A stretch of 64,000 bases of DNA from Aminobacter sp. AP02 (GTDB taxonomy: Bacteria; Pseudomonadota; Alphaproteobacteria; Rhizobiales; Rhizobiaceae). Each line of letters starts with the position of its first letter. The first letter of the stretch is position 1. Below the pieces are notes generated by a model. It searched no databases. It had not been told where the DNA came from and saw only the letters and a program-made list of their open reading frames with translations. The position numbers were made by a program, and so were the translations under genes. Positions 9,328 through 17,786 of this stretch are shown piece after piece. Location: the NCBI RefSeq assembly GCF_003148805.1, contig NZ_QGGX01000006.1, forward strand, positions 1 through 64,000. The letters run 5' to 3'.

Positions 9328-9783
9328 TCAGCCACCATCCGGATCGGCGGCCAGCAGGCGCACTTCGAGCCGCTTCAGCATGCCAACAGCGATCTTCAGT
9401 TCGCCAGCGTCCTCGCCAGCCAGCAGCTCGCCGCGCAAACGCTCGAGAATGCGCTCGATCTCATCGACACGGGCACGTCCGGCATCTGTCAGCGACAGTA
9501 TCTTGGCTCTACGGTCCCCAGGGTCGCCGCTGCGGGTGATCAGGCCGTCGGCAACGAGCAGGTCGACGATCCGGACAAGCGAAGGCCCCTCGAAGCCGAG
9601 ATGATCGGCGATCAGGCCCTGGCGGATATTGTCGCCCAGTCGCGACAGCGCCACGAGCGGCATGGCGGTGGCATGCGACAGCCCGCAATCATCGAGCGCT
9701 CGATCGGCGGCACGCCGCCAAAGACGGGCGACGGACAGCAGGCTCTTTCCGAAATTGGCTTGATCAACGGCCCTATTGGACAT
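9328..9783 (-). CDS. MarR-family transcriptional regulator
   Basis: A 151-residue dimeric winged-helix regulator. The recognition helix region is RQGLIADHLGFEGPSLVRIVDLLVADGL and the wing is SGDPGDRRAKILSLTDAG, the standard MarR signature with DxRxxxxxLT. It is divergent from gcd, with a 16-bp palindrome between them, so control of gcd and itself is possible but unproven. Confidence 0.85.
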   Translation of the reverse strand: MSNRAVDQANFGKSLLSVARLWRRAADRALDDCGLSHATAMPLVALSRLGDNIRQGLIADHLGFEGPSLVRIVDLLVADGLITRSGDPGDRRAKILSLTDAGRARVDEIERILERLRGELLAGEDAGELKIAVGMLKRLEVRLLAADPDGG

Positions 9784-9790
9784 TCGAGAA

Positions 9791-9806
9791 AGATAACATA
9801 CTATCT
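9791..9806. promoter_or_regulatory. Palindrome, possible MarR operator
   Basis: AGATA-N6-TATCT (9791-9795 and 9802-9806) is a perfect inverted repeat in an AT-rich patch just upstream of the MarR start and 207 bases before gcd. Assignment as operator rests on position only. Confidence 0.35.
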
Positions 9807-9961
9807 ATTAGGATGCGATCAGATTCTTGGAACGCGCATCGTGCCGCTGGAGGTCGAGTTCGATCTTCGGGCCGCTGCGCTGGCCGCCAAAGGCGGCGCC
9901 GGTTCTGTGCGGACGAAGGCGGGGAGACGCCCGCAGAGCACCGGCATGACGGTCGCAACTG

Positions 9962-9983
9962 CCGCCGCCCACAAGGGCGGCGG
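9962..9983 (+). promoter_or_regulatory. GC-rich hairpin in the gcd leader
   Basis: CCGCCGCCC-ACAA-GGGCGGCGG forms a 9-bp all-GC stem ending 30 bases before the gcd start codon. It could stabilise the leader or act as a translation or transcription pause. No T-run follows, so it is not a standard terminator. Confidence 0.4.
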
Positions 9984-10013
9984 TAACGTGTTCATTCTTC
10001 GCAGGTAATCAAA

Positions 10014-12449
10014 ATGGCAGCACAACGGACAAGCGGAGGCAGTGGCGGCTGGCTCCTGGTTCTATTTGGCCTGCTCATGGTCATCATCGGGGCTCCGCTC
10101 GTCTATGGCGGCGTCCAGCTGATCGGCCTTGGCGGCTCATGGTACTACGCACTCGCCGGCCTTGGCGTCATCGCCTCGGGCATCCTCTACATGATGCGCC
10201 GCAAGGCCGGCCTCTGGCTCTACGGCTTCGTCTTCCTCGCCACCGTCGGCTGGGCGCTGTGGGAATCCGGCCTCGAATTCTGGCCGCTGATCCCGCGCCT
10301 GGTCGCCCCTGCGGTCATCGCCATCCCGGCGCTGCTGCTTGCGCCGCTGTTTCCGTCCTCGGACGGCAAGTCGCGCAAGGCCGCTCCCTTCGCTCTGGCG
10401 GGCCTGCTCGTCGTCGCGCTGGCCGCGACCGGGTTCTACGCCTTTGCCCCGCATGGCGTGACGCGCAACGAGTTTGCCAAGGTCGAGCCCACGCCGTCGG
10501 TTCCCCCGGCCGCCGCGAGCGCCACCGACTGGCGCCACTATGGCCGCACCCCGGCTGGCACGCGTTATGCGCCGATCGACCAGATCAATCGCGACAACGT
10601 TGACCAACTCGAGGTCGCCTGGACGTTCCGATCCGGCGACACGCCTAGCGGCTCCGCGCAGGACCAGAGCACGCCGCTTTTCGTCGACGGCACGCTCTAC
10701 ACCTGCTCGCCGACCAATATCGTCAACGCGCTGAACCCGGACACGGGTGAAGTGAAGTGGACCTACGACCCCAAGGCGAAGTCTGTGCTCTGGCAGCGTT
10801 GCCGCGGCGTCAGCTACTACGAACCGGTTCCGGCTCCGGCCCAGGCTGAAGCACCCGCTCCAGCCGCGCCCGCCGACGGCACGGCAGCTCCGGCAGCCCC
10901 CGTCGTTGCGGCCTCGAACGCCTGTGCTGCGCGCATCGTCATGACCACCATCGACGCCCGCCTGATCCAGCTCGACGCCAAGACCGGCGAACTGTGCCAG
11001 GACTTCGGCAATGGCGGCATCGTCGATCTCAAGTCCGGCATGGGCGAGATCAAGGACGGCTTCTACTTCCAGACCTCCGCCCCGACCGTCACCCGCGACC
11101 TGATCATGGTTGGCGGCTGGGTCTGGGACAATGTCGAGACAGGCGAGCCCTCGGGCGCCGTGCGCGCATTCTCGGCCCGCACCGGCGAACTGGTCTGGGC
11201 CTGGGACCTCGGCAACCCCGCGATCACCAAGCTGCCGCCGGAAGGCGAAAGCTACACGCGCGGCACGCCGAACGTCTGGTCGACGCCAGCCTATGACGAA
11301 GCGCTCGGCCTCGTCTACCTTCCGACCGGCAATGCGACGCCCGACTTCTTCGGCGCGCATCGCTCGAAGGCCGCCGAGGACTACACCGCTTCGGTCGTCG
11401 CCCTCGACATCGCCACTGGTCGCGAGCGCTGGAAGTTCCAGACCGTGCACCACGACATCTGGGACTATGACGTTCCTGCCCAGCCGGCGCTCTACGACGT
11501 GCCCGATGGCAAGGGCGGCACGGTTCCGGCGCTGATCCAGCTCACCAAGCGCGGGCAGATCTTCATGCTCGACCGCCGCGACGGCAAGCCGATAGCCGAG
11601 GTCGAGGAACGCCCGGTGCCACAGACCGGCGGCGTGCCGGAGGACTTCCTGTCGCCGACGCAGCCCTATTCGGTGGGCATGCCGTCGATCGGCACCGAGC
11701 CCTTCACCGAGGCACGGATGTGGGGCGCGACGCCTTACGACCAGCTCTACTGCCGCATCGAGTTCAAGAAGATGCGCTACGAGGGCGAATTCACGCCGCC
11801 CGGCCTAACGCGCTCGATCATCTTCCCGGGATACTACGGTGGCATGAACTGGGGCAGTGCTGCGATCGACGAGGCCCGTGGCCTGCTGATCGTCAATGAC
11901 ATCCGCATGCCGCAGTTCGCCCAGCTGATGCCGCGCGAGGAGACCGACACCTATGGCGGCTCGGCAGCGCATGACGGCCTGTCGCAGCAGAAGGGCACGC
12001 CCTATGGCGCGCTGAAGAACGGCTTCATGTCGCCGCTCGGCGTTCCTTGCCACCAGCCGCCCTACGGCACCTTCACGGGCATCGACCTGAAGAGCCGCCA
12101 GATCGTCTGGCAGGTGCCGGCCGGCACGCTTCAGGATACCGGCCCGCTGGGCATGAAGACCGGTCTCCAGATCCCGATCGGCATGCCGACGCTGGGTGGC
12201 CCGATCGCCACTTCCGGCGGCGTCGTCTTCTACGCCGGCACGCAGGACTACTACCTGCGCGCGCTCGACGTGGAGACCGGCGAAGAGCTGTGGAAGGGCC
12301 GCCTGCCCGTCGGCGCCCAAGCCACCCCGATGACCTTCGTGTCGCCCGACAGCGGCACGCAGTATGTCGTCATCTCGGCCGGCGGCGCGCGCCAGTCGCC
12401 CGACCGTGGCGACTACGTCGTCGCCTACAAGCTGTCCAAGAAGAACTGA
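10014..12449 (+). CDS. gcd: Membrane-bound PQQ-dependent glucose dehydrogenase
   Basis: Oxidises glucose (or another aldose/polyol) in the periplasm to the lactone and passes electrons to ubiquinone. The 811 residues begin with five membrane segments (about 12-145), followed by the quinoprotein beta-propeller. Recognisable blocks are DWRHYGRTPAGTRYAP, TRGTPNVWSTPAYD, VHHDIWDYDVPAQP (the Asp-containing active-site block) and LTKRGQIFMLDRRDGKPI (PQQ-contacting Lys). A Pro/Ala-rich insert at about residues 277-300 interrupts the first propeller blades. No PQQ biosynthesis genes are in the window. Terminator at 12471-12497. Confidence 0.93.
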   Translation: MAAQRTSGGSGGWLLVLFGLLMVIIGAPLVYGGVQLIGLGGSWYYALAGLGVIASGILYMMRRKAGLWLYGFVFLATVGWALWESGLEFWPLIPRLVAPAVIAIPALLLAPLFPSSDGKSRKAAPFALAGLLVVALAATGFYAFAPHGVTRNEFAKVEPTPSVPPAAASATDWRHYGRTPAGTRYAPIDQINRDNVDQLEVAWTFRSGDTPSGSAQDQSTPLFVDGTLYTCSPTNIVNALNPDTGEVKWTYDPKAKSVLWQRCRGVSYYEPVPAPAQAEAPAPAAPADGTAAPAAPVVAASNACAARIVMTTIDARLIQLDAKTGELCQDFGNGGIVDLKSGMGEIKDGFYFQTSAPTVTRDLIMVGGWVWDNVETGEPSGAVRAFSARTGELVWAWDLGNPAITKLPPEGESYTRGTPNVWSTPAYDEALGLVYLPTGNATPDFFGAHRSKAAEDYTASVVALDIATGRERWKFQTVHHDIWDYDVPAQPALYDVPDGKGGTVPALIQLTKRGQIFMLDRRDGKPIAEVEERPVPQTGGVPEDFLSPTQPYSVGMPSIGTEPFTEARMWGATPYDQLYCRIEFKKMRYEGEFTPPGLTRSIIFPGYYGGMNWGSAAIDEARGLLIVNDIRMPQFAQLMPREETDTYGGSAAHDGLSQQKGTPYGALKNGFMSPLGVPCHQPPYGTFTGIDLKSRQIVWQVPAGTLQDTGPLGMKTGLQIPIGMPTLGGPIATSGGVVFYAGTQDYYLRALDVETGEELWKGRLPVGAQATPMTFVSPDSGTQYVVISAGGARQSPDRGDYVVAYKLSKKN

Positions 12450-12470
12450 GTTCCAGGGTATCGACATCCG

Positions 12471-12497
12471 AAGGGGCGCTTCGTGCGCCCCTTTTCA
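12471..12497. terminator. Bidirectional terminator after gcd
   Basis: GGGGCGC-TTCGT-GCGCCCC (12473-12491) is preceded by AA and followed by TTTTC. It separates gcd from the convergent EamA gene. Confidence 0.8.
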
Positions 12498-13400
12498 TTT
12501 CTGGCCTGCGAAGGCCGCGGAACCTCGGCGGATTGGCAGGCGCCAGCCTAGCCTGACGCCCAGCGTCGCGACCGCGATCAGCGCCATGCCCACGCATTGC
12601 GCGATTCCGATCGGATGGTCGTAGATCGCCCAGTCGATGATGATGGCGACAACGGGATAGATGAAGGTGAGCACGCCGATGACCGGCGTCGTCAGCCTGG
12701 GATAGGCGGAGAACATCATCACATAGGCGATGCCGGTGTGGAGCACGCCGATGCCGACCAGCCAACCCCATGACGCCAGCGGAACATCACCGGAAATGTT
12801 GGCGAAGGGCGCGAGCATGACAACGCCGACGACCGTCTGGCACAGTACCGTAATTTCCGGGCGCTGTTCGCCCAAACCCTTGGCAAGGATCGTCACCACC
12901 GCGTAAAGGAATGCCCCGCCCAGCGCCATGGCGATGCCGGCCATCCAGGTGGCTGTGACAGGATTGTCGGAAACGACGAGGCCACTCGCCAGCACGACGC
13001 CGAAGAAAGCAGCTACCATCCAGGCGACCTGGTCGGCGGTGATGCGCTCCTTGAGGAACAGCACCCCGATCAGCACCACGAAGAACGGCTGGATGTGATA
13101 GACGATGGTCATCACCGCGATCGAGGTCTTGGCGAAGCCGGCGAAGAACGCCGTCCAGCTGAATACCATGCAGACGCCGCACAGGGCCGCGCGGGCGAGA
13201 CGCCCCCACGACAGCGACCGATCTGGCAGGTAGCCGCGCAGCAGGCACCAGGCGCCGAGGAACAACGCGCCGAACAGGCAGCGCCAGAACACCGTGGTGA
13301 CCGGATCGAGCCCGGCCTCGGTAACGAAGGCGCCGACGGTGCCGGCAATCGCCATGGCGACAGCGAGATTGAGGGCGGGAAAGCGGGAGGTGCTGGTCAT
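12495..13400 (-). CDS. EamA/DMT-family inner-membrane transporter
   Basis: A 301-residue protein with ten hydrophobic segments arranged as two EamA repeats, the drug/metabolite transporter fold used for export of amino acids and metabolites. Repeat signatures include AFVTEAGLDPVTTVFWRC in the first half and YAVVTILAKGLGEQ in the second. The start at 13400 (MTSTSRFPALNLAV) gives the normal DMT length; a longer frame runs into the neighbouring LysR promoter. It is divergent from a LysR regulator that is its most likely controller. Cargo unknown. Confidence 0.85.
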   Translation of the reverse strand: MTSTSRFPALNLAVAMAIAGTVGAFVTEAGLDPVTTVFWRCLFGALFLGAWCLLRGYLPDRSLSWGRLARAALCGVCMVFSWTAFFAGFAKTSIAVMTIVYHIQPFFVVLIGVLFLKERITADQVAWMVAAFFGVVLASGLVVSDNPVTATWMAGIAMALGGAFLYAVVTILAKGLGEQRPEITVLCQTVVGVVMLAPFANISGDVPLASWGWLVGIGVLHTGIAYVMMFSAYPRLTTPVIGVLTFIYPVVAIIIDWAIYDHPIGIAQCVGMALIAVATLGVRLGWRLPIRRGSAAFAGQK

Positions 13401-13455
13401 GCTGGTGTTCCGATGGCGATTGCCAAGCAAGCCAGCATTGACGACTTCATTCAAA

Positions 13456-13481
13456 CGAATAGATTTGGCGAACCCTATTCG
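13456..13481. promoter_or_regulatory. Inverted repeat in EamA-LysR intergenic region
   Basis: CGAATAG (13456-13462) and CTATTCG (13475-13481) are a perfect 7-bp inverted repeat with a 12-bp spacer between the divergent EamA and LysR genes. This is the usual place for a LysR binding site. Confidence 0.5.
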
Positions 13482-13497
13482 AATTGTTGATATCGCC

Positions 13498-14355
13498 ATG
13501 GCCATGCCGCTCGACCTCGACCTGCTCAGGACCTTCGTCGCCGTTGCCGACAGCGGCAGCTTCTCTCATGCCGCGTCACGGGTCGGCCGCAGCCAATCGG
13601 CGATCAGCATGCAGATGCAGCGGCTGGAACAGACCACTGGCAAGCAGTTGCTGGTCCGTGGTCCCCGCCTTGTCACACCCAACGCCATCGGCGACGAGCT
13701 TTTGGTCTATGCCCGCCGGCTGCTGAAACTGTCCGACGAGGCGTGGGCGAGCGTCACCCGGCCGGAGGAAGCCGGCAGCGTGCGGCTGGGCGTGCCCGAC
13801 GATTATGCGGCGTTCCTCTTGCCGTCTGTGCTGTCGCGCTTTGCCGCCGCCCATCCGCTGGTGACTGTGGAGCTGATCTGCGAGCAATCGACCTCGCTGG
13901 TGAAGACCTTCGCCGAGGGCCGGCTCGACCTCGCAATCATCACGCGCGGACCGGAACAGGCGATCGAGGTGCTGCAGCGCGAGCGGCTCGTCTGGGTCGC
14001 CTCGCCCAACCATGTCGCCTGGGAGATCGATCCCCTGCCTGTCGCCCTGTTCGAACCGGGCTGCGTGGCGCGCAAGAGCGTTCTGAAGGTGCTGGGTGCC
14101 GCCGACCGGTCGTTCCGCAGCACCTATTCCAGCGCCAGCCTGCTCGGGCTGATCGCCGTCGTACAAGCGGGACTGGCGGTTGCCGGCCTCGCCCAGCGCA
14201 GCGTGCCGCCGAGCCTGCGGGTCATAGGTGAGGCCGAAGGCCTGCCGCCTTTGCCCGACATGGAAATCGGCATCCTGCGCAACCCGCAGGCAGGCAATTC
14301 CGCGGTCGAACGGCTCTACGACTTCCTCCGCCGCGACCTGGCGCAGCAATCCTGA
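13498..14355 (+). CDS. LysR-family transcriptional regulator
   Basis: A 285-residue regulator. The N-terminal winged helix spans about residues 5-65 (DLDLLRTFVAVADSGSFSHAASRVGRSQSAISMQMQRLE). The effector-binding domain begins near VRLGVPDDYAAFLLP. The start at 13498 aligns with the family N-terminus; ATG at 13504 is also possible. It is divergent from the EamA transporter. The inducer cannot be predicted. Confidence 0.9.
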   Translation: MAMPLDLDLLRTFVAVADSGSFSHAASRVGRSQSAISMQMQRLEQTTGKQLLVRGPRLVTPNAIGDELLVYARRLLKLSDEAWASVTRPEEAGSVRLGVPDDYAAFLLPSVLSRFAAAHPLVTVELICEQSTSLVKTFAEGRLDLAIITRGPEQAIEVLQRERLVWVASPNHVAWEIDPLPVALFEPGCVARKSVLKVLGAADRSFRSTYSSASLLGLIAVVQAGLAVAGLAQRSVPPSLRVIGEAEGLPPLPDMEIGILRNPQAGNSAVERLYDFLRRDLAQQS

Positions 14356-14397
14356 CCGCCGCAGTCTGGTCCTTCGTATGCCTGCCATGCATTCAGC

Positions 14398-14412
14398 GCA
14401 TTGCTGCAATGC
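14398..14412. promoter_or_regulatory. Short palindrome upstream of MFS gene
   Basis: GCATTG-CTG-CAATGC is a perfect inverted repeat 76 bases before the MFS start and 43 bases after the LysR stop. It may be an operator for the MFS gene; no T-run supports termination. Confidence 0.3.
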
Positions 14413-14487
14413 AGCAGCATCGCTTGCGCAAAGGGCATATTAGCGAAAATGTAGATCTAAATCGTTTCAGCTCTCCCAGAGTCCGCC

Positions 14488-15654
14488 ATGCCCTTGCCGA
14501 TCTTCGCTCTGGCCGTTGCATCCTTTTGCATCGGCACCACCGAATTCGTGATCATGGGGCTGTTGCCTGAGGTCGCGGCCGACCTCGGCGTGTCGATACC
14601 GGCGGCGGGACTGCTTGTTACAGGCTACGCGCTCGGCGTCGTCATCGGCGCCCCGATCATCGCCATAGGCACGGCGAGACTGCCGCGCAAACCGGTGCTG
14701 ATCGGCCTTGCCATGTTGTTCGTGCTCGGCAACCTGCTCTGCGCCATCGCGCCGACCTACTGGACGCTGATGGCCGCCCGCGTCATCACCGCCTTCGGCC
14801 ACGGCGCTTTCTTCGGCATCGGCTCGGTGGTGGCGGCAAGCCTTGTACCCATGAACCAGCGCGCCAGCGCCATCGCCCTGATGTTCGCCGGCCTGACGCT
14901 CGCCAACATACTCGGCGTGCCAGGCGGCACCGCGCTCGGCGAAGCCTTCGGCTGGCGCATGACCTTCTACGCCGTCGTCGTCATCGGCCTGATCTCGGTC
15001 GCAGCGATTGCCTTCCTGGTGCCGGCGGGCGTTGCCCCTCCCGGCAAGGGCGGCGTCGCCGGCGAGGTCAAGGTTCTGGGCAAGCCGCAAGTGTGGCTCG
15101 CCATGATCATCTCGGCACTCGCCTCGGGCAGCCTGTTTGCCGTCTTCACCTATATCAAGCCGATCCTGACCGACGTGACCGGCATGTCGGTGCATGCGGT
15201 GACCTGGGTGCTGCTCCTCTTCGGCGGCGGCATGACCATCGGCAACATCATCGGCGGAAAGCTGGCCGACTGGAAGCTGATGCCGACAGCTCTGGGCGCA
15301 TTGATCGTCATGGCAGCGATCCATGTCGCCTTCGCCGCATGGAATACGAGCGCGCCGCTGGCGATATTGCTTGTCTTCATGTGGGGCGTCATCACCTTCG
15401 TCATCGTGCCACCGATGCAGATGCGCGTCGTCGAGACCGCATCCGACGCGCCCAATCTGGCCGCGACGCTCAACCAGGGCGCCTTCAATGCCGGAAATGC
15501 CGCCGGCGCCTGGATTGGCGGTGCTGCGATTTCCTGGGGCGTGAGCTATGCCAATCTGCCTCTGGTTGGCGCCACCATCGCGCTGATTGCCTTCGCCGTG
15601 GCGCTCTTTTCCTTCGCGCTCGACCGCCGTGACGCAATTCAGCAGGCGGCATGA
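14488..15654 (+). CDS. MFS efflux transporter (DHA1 / AraJ-like)
   Basis: A 388-residue, twelve-segment major facilitator. The N-terminus LPIFALAVASFCIGTTEFVIMGLLPEVA is the hallmark of the AraJ/YdhP-type DHA1 subgroup. Motif A-like GTARLPRKPVL follows TM2 and motif C-like GVPGGTALGE lies in TM5. Such proteins export sugars, arabinose analogues or drugs. It is monocistronic, and the downstream cobalamin riboswitch starts a new transcription unit. Confidence 0.85.
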   Translation: MPLPIFALAVASFCIGTTEFVIMGLLPEVAADLGVSIPAAGLLVTGYALGVVIGAPIIAIGTARLPRKPVLIGLAMLFVLGNLLCAIAPTYWTLMAARVITAFGHGAFFGIGSVVAASLVPMNQRASAIALMFAGLTLANILGVPGGTALGEAFGWRMTFYAVVVIGLISVAAIAFLVPAGVAPPGKGGVAGEVKVLGKPQVWLAMIISALASGSLFAVFTYIKPILTDVTGMSVHAVTWVLLLFGGGMTIGNIIGGKLADWKLMPTALGALIVMAAIHVAFAAWNTSAPLAILLVFMWGVITFVIVPPMQMRVVETASDAPNLAATLNQGAFNAGNAAGAWIGGAAISWGVSYANLPLVGATIALIAFAVALFSFALDRRDAIQQAA

Positions 15655-15699
15655 CGCTTTAGCGATTGTCAGCAGGCCGTCGCTGTTGTAGCCACTGCA

Positions 15700-15885
15700 G
15701 TGATGGTTCCCGTTGCCGGTTCGGGCAGCGGGTTAAATGGGAACACGGTGAGACGTCTTGGACGCGAAACCGTGGCTGCCCCCGCAACTGTGAGCGGATA
15801 GCAAGTCGGAAACATGCCACTGGCCAACGGGCCGGGAAGGCTCCGAGGCGCGATCACCCGCAAGCCAGGAGACCTGCCATCATCC
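15700..15885 (+). promoter_or_regulatory. Cobalamin (AdoCbl) riboswitch
   Basis: Conserved blocks in order: GGTTCCC, GGGTTAAATGGGAACACGG, GCTGCCCCCGCAACTGT, AAGTCGGAAACATGCCACTG and the B12 box AAGCCAGGAGACCTGCC. The element ends about 120 bases before the first ABC transporter gene, so the importer should be repressed by cobalamin. The conserved core is complete. Confidence 0.96.
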
Positions 15886-16004
15886 GATTAACTCAACCGG
15901 CCGGGGTGTGCCGCGGAGATGATGATGGTTGCGACTGCCCTATTTTCGTGCCGGCGCGCTCCCCGGATCGCTTCGCCTGCTCCGCCTGATCGCGGAGACA
16001 GGGC

Positions 16005-16820
16005 ATGCTCGATCGCGTCCAAGCCGCTAGCCGCCTCGTAGGCGCGACCCCGGCACTTCTGGAACTCGATGGCGTCAGCTGGGGGCCTCGTGTCTCCACG
16101 CCAATCCTCAAGCCGGTGACACTGTCGGTCACCCCGGGCGAACTGCTCGCCATCGTCGGCCCCAACGGCGCCGGCAAGTCGAGCCTGCTGCGCTGCCTCT
16201 ACCGCTATCACAAGCCGACGGCTGGCACCGTTCGCCTCGACGGCACCGACATCTGGTCGATGAAGCCGCGCGACTGCGCCCGCCGCATCGCAACCGTTCT
16301 GCAGGAAGGCGCCTCCGACTTCGGGCTGACCGTCGCCGAGATCGTCGAGCTGGGTTTGACGCCGCACGTCACCAGCTTCGGCACCAGCGACGACGACTAC
16401 GATCACGTCGAGGCAGCCCTTGCCCTGCTCGGCCTGACGTCATTTGCAGCACGCGACTTCGGCTCGCTGTCGGGCGGGGAGAAACAGCGGGTAATGATTG
16501 CGCGCGCGCTGGCGCAGCGGCCGGACCTTCTGATCCTCGACGAGCCGACCAACCATCTCGACATCCGCCACCAGCTCGAGGTGCTGGAGCTGCTCGGCAA
16601 TCTCGGCTGCACCGTCATCGTCTCGCTGCACGACCTGGCGCTCGCCTCGGCTCACGCAGACCGGGTGCTGGTGATGGATGGAGGCCGCGCGGTCGCCTGG
16701 GGTGCGCCGTCGGACATCCTGACGCCTGAGCGTATCCGCCAGAGCTTTTCCGTCGGCGCCACCCTCGACGACCATCCGGTCACCGGCCGCCCGCGCTTTT
16801 CCTTCCACCTCGAACGCTGA
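16005..16820 (+). CDS. ABC importer ATPase (FecE/BtuD type), probable corrinoid uptake
   Basis: A 271-residue ATPase. Walker A is GPNGAGKS, the signature is LSGGEKQR, Walker B is LLILDEPTNHLD, and SLHDLALA provides the switch His. It energises the permease encoded two genes downstream. The frame is closed by a stop at 15987-15989, so the start must be at or near the ATG at 16005. The cobalamin riboswitch upstream is the main reason to call the substrate a corrinoid (cobalamin or cobinamide) rather than a ferric siderophore. Confidence 0.85.
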   Translation: MLDRVQAASRLVGATPALLELDGVSWGPRVSTPILKPVTLSVTPGELLAIVGPNGAGKSSLLRCLYRYHKPTAGTVRLDGTDIWSMKPRDCARRIATVLQEGASDFGLTVAEIVELGLTPHVTSFGTSDDDYDHVEAALALLGLTSFAARDFGSLSGGEKQRVMIARALAQRPDLLILDEPTNHLDIRHQLEVLELLGNLGCTVIVSLHDLALASAHADRVLVMDGGRAVAWGAPSDILTPERIRQSFSVGATLDDHPVTGRPRFSFHLER

Positions 16821-16839
16821 CCAGAAACAAGGAGCCATC

Positions 16840-17784
16840 ATGCGCCTGCCCATCATTGCCGCCGCCCTGCTTGCCACCTGCGCCTCAGCAGCGGCCAGCG
16901 GCTTCCCCGTCACCGTCAAGAGCTGCAACCGCGACGTGACCTTCGAAGCCGCGCCAAAGCGTGCCGTCTCCCATGACGTCAACCTGACCGAGATGATGCT
17001 GGTGCTCGGGCTGGCCGACCGCATGGTCGGCTACTCCGGCATCTCCGGCTGGAAGACGCTGGACGAGAACCTGCGCAAGGGCGTCGGCGAACTGCCCGAA
17101 CTCGCGCCGAAATACGTGACCAAGGAAGTGCTTCTCGGCGTCGACACCGACCTGTTCTTCGCCGGCTGGAACTACGGCATGAAGGTTGGCGGCGACGTGA
17201 CGCCCGACACGCTCGCCCCCTTCAACATCGCGGTCTACGAGCTGACCGAAAGCTGCATCCACATCATGAAGAAGGACAAGTCGTCGCTTCAGGACATGTA
17301 TGCCGACCTGCTCAATCTCGGCGCCATTTTTGGCGTGCGCGAGAAGGCGGAGACGCTTGTTGCCGGCTACGAGAAGGAGCTTGCCGACTTCCAGGCCAAG
17401 CTGCCCAGGCTCGACAAGCCAGTCAGCGTGTTCCTCTACGATTCCGGCGAGCAGAAGCCGTTCACGGCGGGCCGCTACGCCATGCCGACCGCCATCATCG
17501 AGGCCGCCGGCGGCAAGAACATCGTCGACGACGTCGAGTCGAGCTGGGTCGAGATCGGCTGGGAGCCTGTCATCGAGCGCAACCCCGACATGGTGGTGAT
17601 CGTCAACTACGGCGAGGTGACCGCCGAGCAGAAGATCGAGTTCATGCGCACCAACCCCGCCTTCAAGGACATCGACGCGGTCAAGAACAACGGCTTCTTC
17701 GTGCTCGAATACAATGAGGCGACGCCGGGACCGCGCAACATCGCGGCCATCAAGCGCCTCGCCGCCGCAATGCGGGCCGACTGA
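16840..17784 (+). CDS. ABC importer periplasmic binding protein (BtuF/FecB fold)
   Basis: A 314-residue exported protein with a signal peptide of about 20 residues (LPIIAAALLATCASAAAS). The two lobes are typical of class III binding proteins: RAVSHDVNLTEMMLVLGLADRMVGYSG and, in the C-terminal lobe, RNPDMVVIVNYGE. It lies 19 bases after the ATPase and 2 bases before the permease. It diverges from E. coli BtuF, but the riboswitch supports corrinoid binding; iron-siderophore binding is the alternative. Confidence 0.83.
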   Translation: MRLPIIAAALLATCASAAASGFPVTVKSCNRDVTFEAAPKRAVSHDVNLTEMMLVLGLADRMVGYSGISGWKTLDENLRKGVGELPELAPKYVTKEVLLGVDTDLFFAGWNYGMKVGGDVTPDTLAPFNIAVYELTESCIHIMKKDKSSLQDMYADLLNLGAIFGVREKAETLVAGYEKELADFQAKLPRLDKPVSVFLYDSGEQKPFTAGRYAMPTAIIEAAGGKNIVDDVESSWVEIGWEPVIERNPDMVVIVNYGEVTAEQKIEFMRTNPAFKDIDAVKNNGFFVLEYNEATPGPRNIAAIKRLAAAMRAD

Positions 17785-17786
17785 AA

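Noticed and set aside
10137-11453. 438-codon minus-strand frame
   Set aside because: Antisense to gcd; Arg/Gly/Val-rich shadow sequence without motifs.
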